Assembly: GCA_900553035.1 (NCBI GenBank)
Contig: USCC01000108.1
Location: 1 to 6,860, forward strand
Length of the DNA: 6,860 nt
Source of the DNA: an uncultured Rhodospirillaceae bacterium
GTDB taxonomy: Bacteria; Pseudomonadota; Alphaproteobacteria; CAAGCB01; CAG-977
Direction of reading: 5' to 3'
Position numbers and translations under genes: made by a program. A model generated the notes under the pieces. It saw only the letters and a program-made list of their open reading frames with translations. It searched no databases and had not been told where the DNA came from. Below, one piece after another: positions 1 to 5,774 of the stretch. Each line of letters starts with the position of its first letter. Within the stretch, counting starts at the first letter, position 1.

Positions 1-317
1 CCCAAAAGAACGGGCATACCGGCGGCGATCTGGGAGTCTTTACACGTGAAACGATTCCTCCCGAAATCGCCGAAGCGGTGTTTGCTTTGAAAGAAGGCGA
101 AATTACGAAAACGCCGGTTCAAACTCAGTACGGTTTCCATATCCTCAAGGCCGGCCCGCGCCAAATGATGGAAGTCCCGTCTTATGACGAGGTTGAAGAC
201 GAACTGATCGAAAAACTGAACATGGAAACGCGGGATGAAATCGTCAAGGAAATTCGCGCCCGGGCAACAATTAAGGAAACGCCCATCGAATACGATGAAT
301 CCGGAAACATAAAGTAG
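1..317 (+). CDS. PpiC/parvulin-type peptidyl-prolyl cis-trans isomerase, C-terminal end (5' partial)
   Basis: This reading frame is open from base 3 at the window edge to a TAG at 315-317, so only the last 104 residues are visible. They hold the second half of a parvulin (rotamase) domain: a GGDLGVF block, then PPEIAEAVFALKEGEI, then the closing strand QTQYGFHILKAG with its conserved family histidine. Parvulins catalyse cis-trans isomerisation of X-Pro bonds. Secreted members of the PpiC/SurA/PrsA kind help fold exported or outer-membrane proteins. After the domain comes a charged helical tail (SYDEVEDELIEKLNMETRDEIVKEI), as in chaperone-type parvulins, ending IEYDESGNIK. The N-terminus, where a signal peptide would lie, is outside the window, so export is inferred only from the family. 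A strong terminator follows 18 bases after the stop, so this gene ends its transcription unit. Family assignment is confident; the exact subfamily is not. Confidence 0.9.
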   Translation, partial: QKNGHTGGDLGVFTRETIPPEIAEAVFALKEGEITKTPVQTQYGFHILKAGPRQMMEVPSYDEVEDELIEKLNMETRDEIVKEIRARATIKETPIEYDESGNIK

Positions 318-335
318 TCTGCCGAGGCATTCCCG

Positions 336-366
336 AAAAGGCCCTTTTTAATAAAGGGCCTTTTTT
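336..366 (+). terminator. Intrinsic terminator after the parvulin gene
   Basis: A 12-bp perfect stem pairs 336-347 with 353-364 around a five-base TTAAT loop. Its core is GGCCCTTT/AAAGGGCC, and a run of six T follows at 361-366. The A-rich left arm gives a U-tract on the other strand too, so it could also stop minus-strand transcripts, although no converging gene lies immediately to the right. The stem sequence is closely similar to the terminator at 1146-1171. Confidence 0.93.
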
Positions 367-385
367 ATATGTACATATAAAAAAG
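360..385. promoter_or_regulatory. 26-bp perfect palindrome next to the kinase promoter, possible operator
   Basis: Bases 360-385 are a perfect inverted repeat with no spacer, centred between 372 and 373. The core is ATATGTACATAT, flanked by a T6 run on the left and an A6 run on the right and closed by C/G. It shares the T-tract of the preceding terminator and ends directly against the -35 hexamer (386-391). That is a typical place for a dimeric regulator to bind. It could instead be part of an extended terminator structure or a chance product of the flanking homopolymers. No cognate regulator is encoded in the window. Confidence 0.45.
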
Positions 386-414
386 TTGAACAAAATTTTT
401 TCTCCCGTTACAAT
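386..414 (+). promoter_or_regulatory. Sigma70-type promoter of the kinase-like gene
   Basis: The -35 hexamer TTGAAC (386-391) and the -10 hexamer TACAAT (409-414) are separated by exactly 17 bp. Each matches the sigma70 consensus at five of six positions or nearly so. Transcription would start near 421, leaving a leader of only about 16 bases that is almost entirely the ribosome binding site (GGGGAGG at 425-431, five bases before the ATG). The surrounding 318-436 gap is very AT-rich. Confidence 0.75.
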
Positions 415-436
415 ATAATAAAAAGGGGAGGCGAAT

Positions 437-1147
437 ATGTTCCAGAAAGATATAGCTTATGTAAAAAGAAAGGTTATCACCTGCTTAAGAGATGCGTTTC
501 CTGAATTTTCAAAGGAAATCGATGAAAAATATTTAATGGTATTAAAGGAAGGGCGCTATGCAAATGCAACTGTTATGAGATATTCTTATGGTAATTTGAA
601 TATTACAGTTAAGGATTTTTCTGGCTCGCCTTTTCTTATCAGAATGACTTATGGCATATTTGCGACGAATCGCGAGACCGGCATTTTAAAATCCTTGAAT
701 GGGATTCCCTCTGTGGCTCAGAAAGCTCGGAAAATTTCTCCGTACACGCTGATTTTTCATTATATCGAGGGCCGGGCTCTGACCAGAACAGAGGGACAGT
801 TGCCGTCCGATTTTTTCGTCGCCCTGTCCGAAGGAGTGGACGCAATTCATAAACGGAATATTGTCCACCTTGATCTGAGGAATATGGGGAATTTCATTCT
901 GGGGAAAGACGGCAGGCCTTACATTCTGGATTTCCAGTCCGGCGTCCGGACACGTTTCATGCCGAAATTCCTGAAGCATTTTCTGGAGCGTATTGACCTG
1001 TCCGGTGTTTACAAATGCTGGGATCGCAAATGCGGGGAAGAGCTTCCGCCGGACGGCCGGAAAATTCTGGAGGCCGTCAACCGTACCCGCCGCTTTTGGA
1101 TTTTACGGGGGTACCCGCTGGAACATCTGATGCGTCACCTGAAATAA
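437..1147 (+). CDS. Small atypical protein-kinase-fold protein (RIO/lipopolysaccharide-kinase-like)
   Basis: This 236-residue protein looks like a minimal single-domain kinase. Visible elements, in order, are a candidate ATP-binding lysine in TVKDF (K59), a candidate helix-C glutamate in NRETGIL (E80), a hinge-like IFHYIEG (106-112), the catalytic loop HLDLRNMGN (D146, N152) and a metal-binding DFQ (D165) in place of DFG. The loop asparagine lies six residues after the aspartate, one more than in HRDLKxxN kinases; this DLRxxxN form is one I recall from small bacterial kinases of the RIO/Bud32/LPS-kinase type. There is no signal peptide or membrane segment, so it should be cytosolic. Its substrate (protein, lipid A sugar or small molecule) cannot be told. 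It is monocistronic, with its own promoter and terminator. GC content is about 32% over the first 225 bases and rises to about 60% near the end. The ATG is fixed by GGGGAGG five bases upstream. Confidence 0.8.
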   Translation: MFQKDIAYVKRKVITCLRDAFPEFSKEIDEKYLMVLKEGRYANATVMRYSYGNLNITVKDFSGSPFLIRMTYGIFATNRETGILKSLNGIPSVAQKARKISPYTLIFHYIEGRALTRTEGQLPSDFFVALSEGVDAIHKRNIVHLDLRNMGNFILGKDGRPYILDFQSGVRTRFMPKFLKHFLERIDLSGVYKCWDRKCGEELPPDGRKILEAVNRTRRFWILRGYPLEHLMRHLK

Positions 1148-1171
1148 AAAAGGCCCGAAAGGGCCTTTTTT
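1146..1171. terminator. Bidirectional intrinsic terminator between convergent genes
   Basis: Six A, GGCCC, a GAAA tetraloop, GGGCC and six T form an 11-bp perfect hairpin with a tract suitable for termination in both directions. It lies directly after the kinase stop codon on the plus strand. The T-run overlaps the TAA stop of the minus-strand gene that ends at 1170, so one compact element closes both transcription units. Confidence 0.93.
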
Positions 1172-2384
1172 ACAGCTGCCGCACCTTTTCCACAGGCACG
1201 TGGATGCGGTATATCGTGCTGTGCCCGTGATTTTCCGGAGGAGCCAGCCCGTCGGGGACAAAAAGACGGATGGCATTTGCTCCGCCAAGGCCTTCGGGCA
1301 GTTTGGGGAAATTTTCAAGCATCAGATAGGTATTGCACATCATGTCGTATGCTTTATCGTCGCGGGCATTACGTCCGTGGCATCGGGATATGTTTGAAAA
1401 CACTCTTTCAAAATTATCTTCCATGCCGGTGTGCATAAAGGGGCCGCCGATCATTTCGACTTTATATGCTTTCAACGTTTTTATATCTTTGCCGATAAGA
1501 CGGCGGATTTTTCCTTCATTCCGCAACTGTCTGACGCCGGCGCGGTCCGGCGCCAGAGAAAGATTGAGTTTCCGTCCGTCCATGTTTTCGGGGAAATAGG
1601 TGTACGCCTCGCTTTCCAGCGGTTCACCGATCTCAAGGTATTCGGTTCCGCTGATTTTTTCTGCAAGAACGGTTGTCGTTTCGTTCCAAAGGCTTAATTT
1701 CTGAAGGACTTTGGGCAGCTGTCCGGGGTTATAGTAGCCGGGAAGGCACGTGTTGTTGATGGTTTCCGTACCGTCCGGCATCCCGCGGAGCATCTGTTTT
1801 TTGTACCCGGAGACAACAACGGTGGCCAGGCGCGTTTCAGGCGTCGTATAAATGTCCCATACCGTCGGTTCGTAAGCGCTTAAAAACAGAACGGTACATT
1901 TTCCGGGGTGGTTGACCCGGATCGAAGCAATACCGGTTTCGGCATCTTCGTCAATATAAAAATCGGCTTTTTCCGGGGAAGAATACAGCGAGTAAGCATA
2001 TATATCGCAATCGGGGGGAAGGGCGGGAAGAGTACATGGCGTTTTGAACAGCTCGGTAAAACGCTGTTCTTCCAGCCATTGCGCACGTTCCGAGTAGGCC
2101 AGCCGGAGGCAGTTGACCGTCCGGCAGTCCCGGCGCATTTCTTCCCATTCTTTCCGGTTTTCCTGCAGGAGGAGGGAATAATTCGGATTTTCACGAACGG
2201 CTTCGTCGAACGCGTTTTCGGTTTTTCGGGCAAGACGTTCAAGTTCCGGCGACCGGCATACGGTCAGCTCAACAAGATCATTCAACTTCCCGCATTTCCT
2301 TTCTTTCAGCAGATGAAGGCTGATAAAAGTCAACAGGCATATAAAAACAGAAAAAAGAAGAATAAAAGAAATTTTTCTATGCAT
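1170..2384 (-). CDS. Membrane-anchored protein with LprI/DUF1311-like domain and unknown C-terminal region
   Basis: I use the ATG at 2384 (404 residues) because a GGAG lies seven bases upstream. The frame can be extended to a TTG at 2429 but that start has no ribosome binding site. Residues 5-26 form one hydrophobic segment after MHRK, an uncleaved anchor or signal peptide that would place the rest in the periplasm. Residues 35-106 resemble the LprI/DUF1311 lysozyme-inhibitor-like domain: an initial cysteine (C43), a run of L/A-rich helix, then QENRKEWEEMRRDC (C87), NCL (C92) and AYSERAQWLEE, with the typical paired cysteines. The remaining 300 residues are unrecognised and include LSAYEPTVWDI (168-178) followed by GYKKQ (193-197), plus further cysteines. 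It is the last gene of the minus-strand operon, 41 bases after alkD. LprI proteins inhibit lysozymes, but that function is not shown here; the domain call is moderate. Confidence 0.75.
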   Translation of the reverse strand: MHRKISFILLFSVFICLLTFISLHLLKERKCGKLNDLVELTVCRSPELERLARKTENAFDEAVRENPNYSLLLQENRKEWEEMRRDCRTVNCLRLAYSERAQWLEEQRFTELFKTPCTLPALPPDCDIYAYSLYSSPEKADFYIDEDAETGIASIRVNHPGKCTVLFLSAYEPTVWDIYTTPETRLATVVVSGYKKQMLRGMPDGTETINNTCLPGYYNPGQLPKVLQKLSLWNETTTVLAEKISGTEYLEIGEPLESEAYTYFPENMDGRKLNLSLAPDRAGVRQLRNEGKIRRLIGKDIKTLKAYKVEMIGGPFMHTGMEDNFERVFSNISRCHGRNARDDKAYDMMCNTYLMLENFPKLPEGLGGANAIRLFVPDGLAPPENHGHSTIYRIHVPVEKVRQL

Positions 2385-2391
2385 GGAACAA

Positions 2392-2395
2392 CTCC
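2392..2395 (-). promoter_or_regulatory. Ribosome binding site fixing the LprI-like gene start
   Basis: On the minus strand this reads GGAG, seven bases before the ATG at 2384. It decides against the longer TTG-initiated frame, whose extra residues also lack the basic-then-hydrophobic start expected of an exported protein. Confidence 0.65.
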
Positions 2396-2412
2396 GGAAA
2401 GGCATTTCATGT

Positions 2413-2441
2413 ATTATACGTATTTTCAAAGCGAAAGATAA
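2413..2441 (-). promoter_or_regulatory. Possible internal promoter before the LprI-like gene
   Basis: A perfect TATAAT -10 hexamer occupies 2413-2418 on the minus strand. A poor -35 (TTATCT, 2436-2441) lies 17 bp upstream inside the end of alkD. It would give the last operon gene some independent expression. The weak -35 and the AT-rich surroundings make this tentative. Confidence 0.35.
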
Positions 2442-3133
2442 TACTTTCTTTTATCGGCGGGGAGCCTTTCGATGGCATAGCGAAGAGCCGTACGGGGCAT
2501 CTCGCGGGCATGTCCGTCTAAAAATGTCCGAAGCGCTTCGGGATCGGCTTTTCCCATTTCCCGCAGCATCCATCCGACAGCCTTATGCATCAGGTCATGC
2601 GGGTGGGACAGGAAGAAAACGGCCAGCTTCCGGATATCCGTAAAATCGCCTTTTTTTATCAGATAAAGGCAGGCGATGATCGACATCCGTTCGGACCACA
2701 GGTGGTTCGAGCGCGCCAGTTCATAAAGGAGGGAAGAGTCCTGCGTCAGGAAAACATACTGTCCCAGAATCTTGTATGCCGAAATATCGACAAGATCCCA
2801 GTTGTTTATGAATTCCCTGTTTTTCAGGTACAGGCGGACGATTTCCTCTTTTCCCTTCATTTCCGCGCGCGGGAATTTCAGCGTCAGGAGGGTGAGCGCC
2901 AGGCTCCGGGCCTCATGGTAGGGATGGCGCAGCAGTTCTTCCGTTTCCTTCAGGTCAAGATCCCGGGCATACTTCTGTGCCAGTTTTTTGATATCCGGTG
3001 ATTTGATGCCGATGAAAACGTCGCCTTCGCCGTACTGCCCTTTGCCCGTTTTAAAAAAACGCATGGCTTGAACAGCCTGCGTGGGAGAAGAAACCCGTTC
3101 AAGTTCGGTTAAGACGTCCCGCGCCGTATTCAT
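2426..3133 (-). CDS. alkD: DNA alkylation repair protein, AlkD family
   Basis: This 235-residue all-helical protein matches the AlkD family (HEAT-like-repeat DNA glycosylases). These enzymes excise cationic N3- and N7-alkylated purines in the cytosol without base flipping, starting base excision repair. The family signature FINNWDLVDISAYKILG is present at 108-124, followed by LWSERMSIIACLYLIKKGDF (145-164), DLMHKAVGWMLREMGK (180-195) and MPRTALRYAIERLP (212-225). The catalytic-cleft residues described for Bacillus cereus AlkD (Trp109, Asp113, Arg148, Trp187) correspond by motif to W112, D116, R149 and W188, with the W/D and R/W spacings preserved, so an active enzyme is likely. The length is normal for the family. 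The ATG is supported by AGGA seven bases upstream. It begins 39 bases after the EF-hand gene and ends 41 bases before the LprI-like gene, consistent with one transcript. No adaptive-response regulator is visible nearby. Confidence 0.93.
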   Translation of the reverse strand: MNTARDVLTELERVSSPTQAVQAMRFFKTGKGQYGEGDVFIGIKSPDIKKLAQKYARDLDLKETEELLRHPYHEARSLALTLLTLKFPRAEMKGKEEIVRLYLKNREFINNWDLVDISAYKILGQYVFLTQDSSLLYELARSNHLWSERMSIIACLYLIKKGDFTDIRKLAVFFLSHPHDLMHKAVGWMLREMGKADPEALRTFLDGHAREMPRTALRYAIERLPADKRKYYLSL

Positions 3134-3172
3134 GTACGTTTCCTGGAATAATGTGATGTGGGAGCCTGATGG

Positions 3173-4663
3173 TCAGCGTCCATTTCCGTTCAGAATCCGG
3201 GCGGCGGCCTGAAGAGCATCGGGTTCCGCCGTTTTTTTGAACTGCTCGGACGCCACCTGAACGGTGGAATCAACATGTGTCCGGGCTTCCATAATGGTGG
3301 AGGCCGTTTCTTTTCCGTATTCTTTGGTCAGAATGCTGTGCAGGCTTTTTTCGGCGCGGGCGGCTTCCCGGTCGGAAATAATGCCGTCATGGTTGCGGTC
3401 GACATTTTTATAGGCCGTCTGTGCATGTTCGGTCACATTGATTTCCTTGCCGTCCGGCGTGATGTAACGGCTTGAATCAATGCCGTCCTGAGAGCTTGAA
3501 ACGTATTTCCCGCCGTCAAGGCCGGACGTTTCCTGATAAAACCGGTTTCCGGACGTGCCGTCAATATCCGAAGAAACGGACATGGACTGGGTACGGTCGC
3601 CCTGAATGTACGTCTTTTCGACAAAGACGTCGGAATGGCCTTCATAATTTTTCGGATCCATATCGGGATCGGGGGCGGGGACTGCAGGATCGGGAACGAT
3701 TGCAGGCTCCGGAACATCTGTCCGGTCAACCGGAATATCTGTGGGTTGCGGATCCGGAGAAGGTGTGAGAGGCACATCTGTCCGGTCAACCGGAATATCC
3801 GTGGGTTGCGGATCCGGAGAAGGTGTGAGAGGCACATCTGTCCGATCAACCGGAATGGCCGTGGGCTGCGGATCCGGAGAAGGTGTATGTGCCGGAACAT
3901 CCGGAACGGGATCCGTCCGGACGTCAGGCGCCGGTGCTTCCGGCACGGTTGCGGGATCCGGAGAAGGCGTGCCGGACATTTCCGCATTCGACGGGGTGGA
4001 GGAATCGCTCCGTTCTTTTGAACCGAAATAATAGGCCGCGGCCGTCATGCCCGCGGCGACGACGTCGCCCACGACATCTTTCCACGACGCCTTTCCCCTG
4101 ACCGCTTCGGAGGTCGTGACGGCAATGGAGGAAAGTTCCGCCGATGCGGCCAGACCGGCTCCGGCCGCCCGGGAAATGCCCGTGATGATTTCACTGCCGC
4201 TGATGCCGGCGACAGCCGCCGTTGCCGCGACGGCGGATCCGCCGAGAGAGAGCGCGGCTTCGGCTTTGTGCCGAGCCATGTAATCCAGAACGCCCGAGGA
4301 TGTCCCCTCCTGTCGTTCCTTTTCCGCTTTTGAAAGCATGGGAGCAAGCGTCCGAGCCGCGTTGACAGCGCACAGGGCGGTGAGGCCGACGGCTCCGACT
4401 TTGGCCGCGGCATAGGCCATCCCGACGCCCAGGATGATGTTCCGAGCCCGTTTATACGGCTTTCCGTATTTTTTCGTCATGTCCTCGTCAAACGCTTTTA
4501 TTTTTCCGGCGGCTTTTTTCAAAACCGGCACGGAATCAACTTTCTGAGCCAGGCGGTATTTCATGGCCTGTGCTTTTTGCGTGACCGAAGAGAGGAAGCC
4601 CTCAACAGCCTGTTTTGAAACAGTGAGCCGAGGTGTGGAAAGTACTGATGCCGTATCTGTCAT
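3173..4663 (-). CDS. EF-hand protein with hydrophobic Ala/Gly-rich segments and a Pro/Asp-rich tandem repeat
   Basis: I do not recognise this 496-residue protein as a named family. Residues 1-70 are helical and basic with no signal peptide. Residues 74-105, 134-160, 165-185 and 196-213 are Ala/Gly-rich hydrophobic stretches that could be membrane helices or glycine-zipper-like segments. Residues 220-338 are a low-complexity linker rich in Pro, Asp and Thr, holding about three tandem 20-residue units that begin TPSPDPQP and end DRTDVPL, plus a degenerate earlier unit. Residues 340-410 are polar. A canonical EF-hand loop follows at 422-433 (DRNHDGIISDRE, with D, N, D, G, I, D and E at positions 1, 3, 5, 6, 8, 10 and 12), so Ca2+ binding is likely; a helical tail completes it. 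AGGA lies eight bases before the ATG. It heads the probable operon with alkD. A surface-associated, membrane-inserted or secreted structural role are all possible; none is proven. Confidence 0.8.
   Translation of the reverse strand: MTDTASVLSTPRLTVSKQAVEGFLSSVTQKAQAMKYRLAQKVDSVPVLKKAAGKIKAFDEDMTKKYGKPYKRARNIILGVGMAYAAAKVGAVGLTALCAVNAARTLAPMLSKAEKERQEGTSSGVLDYMARHKAEAALSLGGSAVAATAAVAGISGSEIITGISRAAGAGLAASAELSSIAVTTSEAVRGKASWKDVVGDVVAAGMTAAAYYFGSKERSDSSTPSNAEMSGTPSPDPATVPEAPAPDVRTDPVPDVPAHTPSPDPQPTAIPVDRTDVPLTPSPDPQPTDIPVDRTDVPLTPSPDPQPTDIPVDRTDVPEPAIVPDPAVPAPDPDMDPKNYEGHSDVFVEKTYIQGDRTQSMSVSSDIDGTSGNRFYQETSGLDGGKYVSSSQDGIDSSRYITPDGKEINVTEHAQTAYKNVDRNHDGIISDREAARAEKSLHSILTKEYGKETASTIMEARTHVDSTVQVASEQFKKTAEPDALQAAARILNGNGR
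3710..3886 (-). repeat. 60-bp in-frame tandem repeat, about three copies
   Basis: Two complete 60-base units (3721-3780 and 3781-3840) differ by a single base (3740 versus 3800). A third, starting at 3841, differs from the second at four positions before it diverges after about 3886, and ten bases of the preceding unit are seen at 3711-3720. The unit length is a multiple of three, so changes in copy number keep the reading frame. The motif GGATCCGGAGAAGG recurs once more near 3955, a decayed older copy. It encodes the Pro/Asp-rich linker of the EF-hand protein. Confidence 0.95.
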
Positions 4664-4715
4664 ATGCCGCGTCCTGCTCTTGAGAACATGTTTTCACAAG
4701 GATATCCTATAAAAC

Positions 4716-4744
4716 AGTATAAACGCAGAGCGTCCCCGAAGCAA
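4716..4744 (-). promoter_or_regulatory. Possible promoter of the EF-hand/alkD/LprI-like operon
   Basis: In the 225-base gap upstream of the EF-hand gene, the minus strand carries TTGCTT (4739-4744), a 17-bp spacer and TATACT (4716-4721). This is about 50 bases before the start codon at 4663. The -10 is good (five of six) and the -35 is partial (TTG conserved). The rest of the gap (4664-4888) is AT-rich with short homopolymers, and I see no convincing gene in it. Confidence 0.4.
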
Positions 4745-4888
4745 GGATGTTTTCAGAAAAATTTAAAAAATTCGTCGAAAAAGATGTGCGGAAAAGAGCC
4801 CTGTTTCCGCCGGGAAACGAAAAAAAATCCCGGAATGTCCTTTCGCTGACGGATATTTTGTCTATTTTTTGAAGGCCCGGCGTATGCT

Positions 4889-5629
4889 CTAAAGCGATTG
4901 AAACAGGTTTTCGATTTCAAGGGCAAGTTTTTCTTTTTCTTCTTCGGACAGAGGGTAGGAACGGGCGGCTCGATCCGTTACAAGAAGGGCGGCAATGCTG
5001 ATGTCCATGATTTCCTTCAAAGCCGTCAGATACTCCTGTTCGGTCGGGATATCGGCCGCCGCGGACAGGCGGAGATAAGCTTCCAGTTTCGCCGCTTCAA
5101 GCATGCTGTCGCGGAAGGTCTTCTGTTCCCGGTCATCCAGAGCAAGCCCGTCGTCGCCGGTTATGCGAATCGCGTGAAGGAGCTTTGCCGTTTTCCGGAA
5201 TGCCGGATATTTCCATTTCCGGCGCCCGGCGTCTTCCCGCACGGCGAAAGGATTAAGCGCCGACAGGAGATCCAGAGCTTCCATATTTTTCAGAACCTTC
5301 TCCGGCGGAACAGAAGATAACCCGGCGTATCCGATCTGTTCGTCAAAGTCTTTCAGAGCCGGTGTCAGTCGATCCAGAGCCTTCCGAGCTACCGGTGTGA
5401 ACTGTCCGTCATTTGTTTTTCCGAAAACCGCCAGAAAAGCATAAAAAGCCGGGGCGTCAACGCCTTCCGCGGCAAAGCGCCCTTCGGCATATTCGCGGAT
5501 CTTTTCCGCCGCGTGCGCCTGCAGATTTTTCAAGGCTTCCTGCGCTTCGACGCTTTCCTCTGCCGTCAGCCGTTTTTTCAGTTTCCGGAGTTCATCAATG
5601 TTCATTTCGTCGAAATTGAGTGCAGGCAT
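4889..5629 (-). CDS. Hypothetical helical protein, 246 residues
   Basis: I do not recognise this protein. The frame is well supported by AGGA seven bases before the ATG, by codon use like its neighbours and by a candidate promoter upstream. It is predicted to be soluble: there is no signal peptide and no membrane segment. The composition is charged and strongly helical. The N-terminus (residues 9-45) is rich in K, R, E and L, with a heptad-like run MNIDELRKLKKRLTAEE that could be a short coiled coil. The middle contains FYAFLAVFGKTNDGQFTP and a basic stretch REDAGRRKWKYPAFRKTAKLL (about 130-150). The C-terminus is again acidic-helical (SEEEKEKLALEIENLFQSL). It sits alone, 225 bases from the EF-hand gene and 145 bases from the hydrolase, on the same strand as both. 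No clear terminator follows it, so read-through into the operon is possible. Confidence 0.75.
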   Translation of the reverse strand: MPALNFDEMNIDELRKLKKRLTAEESVEAQEALKNLQAHAAEKIREYAEGRFAAEGVDAPAFYAFLAVFGKTNDGQFTPVARKALDRLTPALKDFDEQIGYAGLSSVPPEKVLKNMEALDLLSALNPFAVREDAGRRKWKYPAFRKTAKLLHAIRITGDDGLALDDREQKTFRDSMLEAAKLEAYLRLSAAADIPTEQEYLTALKEIMDISIAALLVTDRAARSYPLSEEEKEKLALEIENLFQSL

Positions 5630-5656
5630 GTCCGTTTCCTTTCCGCTGTCCGGATA

Positions 5657-5684
5657 AGTATAGGATAAACCGGAGTGCTTTGAA
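5657..5684 (-). promoter_or_regulatory. Possible promoter of the 246-residue protein gene
   Basis: The minus strand carries TTCAAA (5679-5684), a 16-bp spacer and TATACT (5657-5662), about 27 bases before the ATG at 5629. The same TATACT -10 is used by the candidate promoter of the next gene downstream. A ten-base C run (minus strand) lies about 35 bp further upstream. Confidence 0.4.
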
Positions 5685-5718
5685 AGAATGATTGATGTTT
5701 TTAAGAAGCCCGGTTTCA

Positions 5719-5728
5719 GGGGGGGGGG
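5719..5728. repeat. Ten-base G homopolymer between two minus-strand genes
   Basis: Ten consecutive G (C on the minus strand) lie in the 145-base gap between the hydrolase stop and the next minus-strand gene. The tract falls upstream of that gene's candidate promoter, outside the -35/-10 spacer. Such tracts slip during replication and are also error-prone in sequencing. Confidence 0.95.
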
Positions 5729-5774
5729 AGCGTTCCTCTTCCTGATTATCGTCCGCCCGGCGGGAAAACACGAT

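Noticed and set aside
2385..2429. N-terminal extension of the LprI-like protein from a TTG at 2429
   Set aside because: It has no ribosome binding site, overlaps the alkD stop and the possible TATAAT box, and the ATG at 2384 has a good GGAG and begins a proper membrane anchor.
3710..3886. Direct repeats considered as a CRISPR array
   Set aside because: The repeats are contiguous 60-bp units with no variable spacers and lie inside a coding frame.
3635..4031. Overlapping plus-strand frames rich in Gly/Arg/Cys across the tandem repeat
   Set aside because: These are antisense shadows kept open because a 60-bp repeat without stops stays open in several frames. They have no start signals, and the minus-strand frame is longer and coherent.
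4803..4833. Hairpins GTTTCC-GCCG-GGAAAC and CCGGGA/TCCCGG in the gap between the 246-residue gene and the EF-hand gene, considered as a terminator
   Set aside because: The homopolymer lies as an A-run 3' on the plus strand, or as a T-run 5' of or inside the loop on the minus strand, so neither orientation gives a stem followed by a U-tract.
4664..4849. 61-codon plus-strand frame starting next to the EF-hand gene start
   Set aside because: It has no ribosome binding site, its start overlaps the divergent gene's leader, its composition is Lys/Arg/Ser-rich as expected of random AT-rich sequence, and it covers the candidate minus-strand promoter.
5748..5774. Stem-loop ATCGT...ACGAT with a GC-rich inner dyad right after the hydrolase stop, considered as its terminator
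   Set aside because: On the minus strand it is followed by AATCAGG rather than a T-run, and the inner stem is short. It may be a weak structural element but is not a supported intrinsic terminator.
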